Notes under the pieces: generated by a model
Database searches by the model: none
Told to the model about the DNA's origin: nothing
Seen by the model: only the letters and a program-made list of their open reading frames with translations
Shown: positions 34,295 through 37,239 of the stretch, one piece after another
How the letters are laid out: each line of letters starts with the position of its first letter
How positions within the stretch are numbered: position 1 is the first letter of the stretch
Source: an uncultured Flavobacteriales bacterium
GTDB taxonomy: Bacteria; Bacteroidota; Bacteroidia; Flavobacteriales_D; Parvicellaceae
DNA: 37,239 nt
Assembly (NCBI GenBank): GCA_905480225.1
Contig: CAJQPO010000041.1
Location: 1-37,239 of the forward strand
Direction of reading: 5' to 3'
Translations under genes and position numbers: made by a program

Positions 34295-35020
34295 TTACTG
34301 AAATACTTTTTTTAATAGCTCAGATACTCGGGCTGCCGGATTCTTTCTAATTTCAAGTTCTTCTTTTGCAATTTGAATAAATAAGCCATCAATCGCCTTA
34401 TCGGTAGCATAGCCTACTAAATCTGGATTAACTTTTTGAACCATAGGTATTTTGTTGTATGTGTTGAACACTGTAGTCCAGTGTTTTGTAGCACCAACTT
34501 TATCCAAAGATGTTTTTATGATAGGTTTAAATTTTGCAATCAATTGGGTTCTTGTTTCAGAACTTAAATACACAGTAGCCGCATTATCTTCGCCCTTCAA
34601 TATACTCATTGCATCATTTACACTTAAGTTTTTAATAGCACTTACGAATAATTCTTTTGAACTACTGGCCGCATCTTCAGCTGCTCTATTCATCGATTCA
34701 ATCATAGCATCTACTTTAGATCCTTGTCCTAATTTGCGCAATTTTGATTCTACTTGCGTGGCTTCTTTTGGCATTAGCAGTTTGATTTGGTCATCTTTAA
34801 AATAGCCGTCTTTTATAGATAACTGTTTTACGCCTTTTTGAATGCCATTATTCAGTGCTTCTTTAAGCCCTCTTCCAACTTCTTCTTCAGATAAGCCCTG
34901 TTTTGTTGGGATAGAGATGCCAGACTTTTCTAGGCCTTTTTTTAGTTTTGAGATTTGGGCTTGCACATTCAAACCGTTTACTAGAAGAACCAAGATGGTT
35001 ATGTAAATTGATTTTTTCAT
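34295..35020 (-). CDS. DUF4197 domain-containing periplasmic protein
   Basis: A 241-residue exported protein of unknown function. Residues 1-22 are a signal peptide (MKKSIYITILVLLVNGLNVQAQ). The mature protein starts with the family hallmark GLSEEEVGRGLKEALNNGIQKGV near 43-64 and continues with IKLLMPKEATQVESKLRKLG, MNRAAEDAA, LFVSAIKNLSVNDAMSILKG, and ends with GYATDKAIDGLFIQIAKEE and RKNPAARVSELLKKVF, all in DUF4197 order. It is the last ordinary chromosomal gene before the accessory region. Confidence 0.95.
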   Translation of the reverse strand: MKKSIYITILVLLVNGLNVQAQISKLKKGLEKSGISIPTKQGLSEEEVGRGLKEALNNGIQKGVKQLSIKDGYFKDDQIKLLMPKEATQVESKLRKLGQGSKVDAMIESMNRAAEDAASSSKELFVSAIKNLSVNDAMSILKGEDNAATVYLSSETRTQLIAKFKPIIKTSLDKVGATKHWTTVFNTYNKIPMVQKVNPDLVGYATDKAIDGLFIQIAKEELEIRKNPAARVSELLKKVFQ

Positions 35021-35134
35021 AAAGAAGAGTTTAATTTTTTAAGAGATTTTAATTTAGTTTGAGAAATGCACAAAGTGTACCAAAGTATTAAAAGCTATTT
35101 TAATTATTGGCAATTATAAAGTCAAATTAAAAAG

Positions 35135-35166
35135 AAACCTCTATAAGTCATGACTTATAGAGGTTT
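35135..35166. terminator. Orphan 32-bp perfect palindrome, terminator-like
   Basis: AAACCTCTATAAGTCA (35135-35150) is exactly mirrored by 35151-35166, with T-runs beyond the stem on both strands. It sits in the upstream region of DUF4197, where no terminator is needed on the minus strand for a visible gene. The rest of 35021-35375 has only a 69-codon open frame that I do not trust, and an imperfect match (35173-35189) to the tRNA 3' remnant. Confidence 0.65.
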
Positions 35167-35375
35167 TGCTTGTACTCGAGGCGGGACAATTGTCGAACTT
35201 TATGAAAGAAGATATTCAATTAGTTTTAAGCTTTATTTAAAATGCTTATCCACAGCTTTCAGCGTGTCTAACAATATCAAGCTGACCTCAGAAGAGAGCC
35301 TCATTAAAGCTGCAGATAACTGCCATCTCAGAAATGTAATTCATCTCAATTTTTATTAGGTTAAGGTTAGCGCGC

Positions 35376-35991
35376 ATGAGAACAAGAACAAGTTATGATA
35401 CCAGTATCAAACACCTTTATCGCGAAGGATTGGAAAAGTTGATAGCTCCTTCCATTAGAAAAAATATTCCACGTTCGACCATACACCGTTGGCGACAGGA
35501 AAAGAAGGAGAAATACCTAGGAAGTGAGTTAAATGAGTTAGCAAAATCGGAACTGCTCCTACTCAAACAGTTCGTTCATTCAAGAAATGAACGACGGATC
35601 TTTATGAATTATGTGCGCATTGGAAGGTTTATCGAAAAGATTTCAGGAGAGCGAGTTTTACGAAAGTTATTTGCTGAAAACAAGGCAGAAGTGATCGATC
35701 TGATTGAACGCATACAGGAAACAATGCCTTTGGAACAAGTCTTGCGTTTCTTTAACATCTCTCGTTCAACATATAATTTATGGATCTTGGGTCTCTATGG
35801 CGACTGTTATCATTCGCCATTAAACTGGTGTAAGGTGAAGCAACGTTAACTCCGTCTGAAGCACATGAACAATCAGAAGACTACATGAATAGGAAAAGGC
35901 AACTTCAAATGCTCGAAGCAAGAAAGCAAAGATGCATTACAAACAAATGTAATACTTGTACTAATTGTCCTTACAAACAGGATATTTAAAT
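35376..35991 (+). pseudogene. Transposase remnant, catalytic core deleted and frame broken
   Basis: The first frame (35376-35849) encodes 157 residues with two helix-turn-helix regions: IPRSTIHRWRQEKKEKYLG near 33-51 and MPLEQVLRFFNISRSTYNLW near 115-134, the DNA-binding part of an IS3-like Bacteroidota transposase. It reaches a CYHSPLNWC segment and then stops. In another frame (about 35834-35991) the sequence reads TLTPSEAHEQSEDYMNRKRQ and ends with a cysteine cluster C-x4-C-x2-C-x2-C, which looks like the C-terminal end of the same protein. The DDE integrase core of about 200 residues between them is missing. An internal deletion that also shifted the frame explains both halves. Confidence 0.75.
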
Positions 35992-36005
35992 TAGTTAATA
36001 ATTGA

Positions 36006-36023
36006 TGTTCCTTATAAGGAACA
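36006..36023. repeat. 18-bp perfect palindrome
   Basis: TGTTCCTTATAAGGAACA, 14 bp after the transposase remnant ends. It could be an operator, an IS end structure or a small hairpin; nothing nearby decides. Confidence 0.5.
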
Positions 36024-36087
36024 CTTATGCGTAGAATCAAATTAACTAGTAAAGCCATACTACGTCTGAGAAACAATTGATAAGAGT

Positions 36088-36113
36088 CTAGGTTCGAGCC
36101 CTAGTGGGACAAC
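36088..36113 (+). other. tRNA 3'-end remnant (T-arm plus acceptor 3' strand), possible att site
   Basis: A perfect T-arm, CTAGG-TTCGAGC-CCTAG (36088-36104), is followed directly by TGGGACA and AA, the layout of a tRNA 3' end. Upstream there is no anticodon arm, D-arm or 5' acceptor strand (TGTCCCA would be needed). So this is the 3' piece only, as left when an integrative element recombines into a tRNA gene. Confidence 0.7.
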
Positions 36114-36178
36114 GTTGCTTATGATGTTAGAATATTTATTTAGTAAATGTTTCATTTTTATATGGTATTTGTGAATGT

Positions 36179-36259
36179 GCTACAACGGATCTGCGCTAGG
36201 CAATGTGGCGCTACCTCTTGGATATAATTGTGCGCCATTTTGCTTAGTGCATGTTATGC
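36179..36259 (-). repeat. attC-like site B at the 3' end of higA
   Basis: Imperfect inverted repeat with arms 36193-36211 and 36232-36250 (15 of 19 pairs; GGCGC/GCGCC perfect at the inner end) and a 20-nt loop. On the minus strand it is bounded by GCATAAC at the gene side (36259-36253), which contains the higA stop codon, and GTTGTAGC at the outer side (36186-36179). R''/R'-like boxes round a long imperfect stem right at a stop codon is the layout of integron-type attC sites; the boxes fit RYYYAAC/GTTRRRY only partly. Confidence 0.5.
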
Positions 36260-36553
36260 TGCGTTTCCTTTTATAGTCTTGATATTATTCAATTCGTTTT
36301 CCTTGTGCATTTTCTCTTCTTCAAGATCATAGTCATCCTGTAAACCAAGCCAAAACTTTGCGCTGATGCCGAAAAACTTAGCAAAACGCAGAGCCGTGTC
36401 AGCAGTGATCCGCCTGTTGCCTTTAATGATTTCACTGATCCTAGTTTGAGGCAGGAAGGTGTCTTTAGCCAAGCGGTAGGCCGAAATTCCAAGTGGCTCT
36501 AAGAATTCCTCCTTTAGTACTTCTCCCGGGTGTATGTTATTCAATCGTTCCAT
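36254..36553 (-). CDS. higA: HigA-type antitoxin, XRE-family
   Basis: The antitoxin that binds HigB and represses the operon. About 99 residues from the ATG at 36553 (MERLNNIHPGEVLKEEFLEP, the standard HigA/VapI opening). The helix-turn-helix covers about residues 22-65 (SAYRLAKDTFLPQTRISEII, KGNRRITADTALRFAKFFG), followed by FWLGLQDDYDLEEE. An in-frame ATG at 36580 would overlap higB by 17 nt but gives an atypical N-terminus; GAGA stands before 36553. The toxin gene comes first, as in HigBA systems. The stop codon lies inside the box of site B. Confidence 0.93.
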   Translation of the reverse strand: MERLNNIHPGEVLKEEFLEPLGISAYRLAKDTFLPQTRISEIIKGNRRITADTALRFAKFFGISAKFWLGLQDDYDLEEEKMHKENELNNIKTIKGNAA

Positions 36554-36563
36554 AATTCTCTTT

Positions 36564-36845
36564 TTAATGATAGTCAACAATACTCACATCATATGCGTCA
36601 TTATTTTTCCAGTTAAAAATGATTCGCCATTGGTTGTTGATCCTAATGCTATGGTATTTTGACATATTACCTTTTAATTTTTCCAGTCTGTTAGCAGGAG
36701 GAACTCTTAGATCATTTATGTCTTGTGCATTATTGATCATTCTTAGTTTTCTTCGTGCAACATTCTGTATTTCGTTTGGTAATTTTTTAGACCGAATACC
36801 ATTCCAAATTTTTTCGGATTCTTTATCACCAAAACCTTTTATCAT
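36564..36845 (-). CDS. higB: HigB-type mRNA interferase toxin, RelE/ParE superfamily
   Basis: A 93-residue ribosome-dependent mRNA endonuclease that stops growth when HigA is lost. The sequence follows the HigB pattern: MIKGFGDKESEKIWNGIRS, LPNEIQNVARRKLRMINNAQ, DLRVPPANRLEKLKGN and the core SIRINNQWRIIFNWKNNDAYDVSIVDYH, with basic and aromatic residues at the expected catalytic end. The ATG is only 6 nt from the inner end of site A, so there is almost no room for an own promoter except within that site. Together with higA it is a complete pair and probably functional. Confidence 0.94.
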   Translation of the reverse strand: MIKGFGDKESEKIWNGIRSKKLPNEIQNVARRKLRMINNAQDINDLRVPPANRLEKLKGNMSKYHSIRINNQWRIIFNWKNNDAYDVSIVDYH

Positions 36846-36851
36846 AATTAC

Positions 36852-36939
36852 GCTATACGTTACTAACGTTAAAAGTAAGTAAAAGTTGCCAGCTGTGCAA
36901 ATTTTGGGAGTGGTTTATTCATGAAGTATAACGTTTAGC
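36852..36939 (-). repeat. attC-like site A between truncated recombinase and higB
   Basis: GCTATACGTTA (36852-36862) and TAACGTTTAGC (36929-36939) form an inverted repeat, 10 of 11 pairs, 66 nt apart, with weaker pairing inside and a small TTGC/GCAA hairpin in the middle. On the minus strand it begins GCTAAAC and ends GTATAGC, paralleling site B (GCATAAC, GTTGTAGC). The recombinase stop codon lies in its outer arm, as the higA stop lies in that of site B. Confidence 0.45.
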
Positions 36940-37239
36940 TAAATAGCGTTTTAGTACTGCTGTGTCCCATCAAAGTTTGTATATACCGTATGTCAGCACC
37001 ATTTTCTAAAAGATGCGTAGCAAAGCTGTGACGAAGCATATGTGGAGTGACATTCTTTTTTATTTTAGCCCTTATTGCGGCTTTTTTTATGATTGCAAGA
37101 ACACTTGTGCTGCTGTATGAAAGACCTTTTCCCCCTTCAAATAAGAATTTTTTGGGACGATATTCTTTAAAATATTCACGAAGCATATTTAGCACATTTG
37201 CACTTAGAATCGTAACTCGATCTTTGTTGCCTTTTGCCC
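36935..37239 (-). pseudogene. Tyrosine recombinase (XerC/D-like integrase), C-terminus cut off before the catalytic Tyr
   Basis: The frame is open to the window end, so only the C-terminal ~100 residues are seen. It starts [20 protein letters not shown] (the GKGNKxR catalytic-lysine strand), then the HxLR motif in [17 protein letters not shown] and the GHSSTKT motif. In intact relatives KT is followed by xxIYTHV with the nucleophilic tyrosine. Here it reads LFS and stops at 36935-36937, inside the arm of site A, so tyrosine is absent. It lacks the IntI-specific insertion, so it is a XerCD/phage-type enzyme. Probably inactive; the 5' part is outside the window. Confidence 0.85.

Noticed and set aside
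35150-35359. 69-codon gene before the transposase remnant
   Set aside because: Starts inside the palindrome and has no recognisable composition or domain; more likely chance frame in IS-end DNA.
36935-37239. Integron integrase IntI
   Set aside because: The IntI-specific insertion between the lysine strand and the HxLR motif is absent; the sequence fits XerC/D-like recombinases better.

Overview
The window looks like chromosomal DNA of a low-GC member of the Bacteroidota, most likely in or near the Flavobacteriales. The evidence is the gene content: DUF6495, DUF4270, a half-length GT5 starch-synthase-like protein next to panC/panD and glmS, a large orphan outer-membrane barrel, and many MKK-type lipoproteins. 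Several genes are also preceded by promoter-like TAnnTTTG boxes typical of this phylum, and Shine-Dalgarno sequences are mostly weak. No complete rRNA, tRNA, CRISPR array or prophage is visible.

Layout. 0-2.6 kb: three overlapping plus-strand genes (membrane protein, DUF6495 protein, class C beta-lactamase-fold hydrolase lipoprotein). 2.64-3.02 kb: a gene-free block of three tandem ~130-bp units carrying structured, partly tRNA-like motifs. 3.1-4.3 kb: an Lrp/AsnC regulator and a small heat-shock protein. 4.3-6.7 kb: minus-strand tyrosine/phenylalanine catabolism (hmgA-hppD), with a frameshift near the hmgA C-terminus. 7-10 kb: methionine/glutamine-type aminotransferase, secreted lytic transglycosylase and omega-amidase. 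10-12.8 kb: minus-strand operon comF - free methionine-R-sulfoxide reductase - Ig-like lipoprotein, the last also frameshifted. 12.9-20.5 kb: an envelope block (anchored coiled-coil protein, 1158-residue barrel, family 5 solute-binding lipoprotein, OmpA-like lipoprotein). 20.5-28.2 kb: two diverging housekeeping operons, panC-panD-flippase-radA (minus) and GT5-like - DUF4270 - glmS (plus). 28.3-35.0 kb: TM2 protein/superoxide dismutase, acidic small lipoproteins, S41 protease, dCMP deaminase, acyltransferase and DUF4197 protein.

The character changes at about 35.1 kb. From there to the end the DNA is accessory: an orphan 32-bp palindrome, an internally deleted transposase, a 26-nt 3' remnant of a tRNA gene, and a HigB/HigA toxin-antitoxin pair lying exactly between two attC-like inverted-repeat sites. 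Last comes a tyrosine recombinase that stops before its catalytic tyrosine. This reads as the edge of a genomic island or cassette array.

The two most unusual things are the tRNA-like tandem units at 2.64-3.02 kb and the cassette architecture at 36.18-36.94 kb. Two independent 1-nt lesions (hmgA, Ig-like lipoprotein) may be real mutations or assembly errors; reads would decide. All family assignments are made by eye from motifs; no database search was run.
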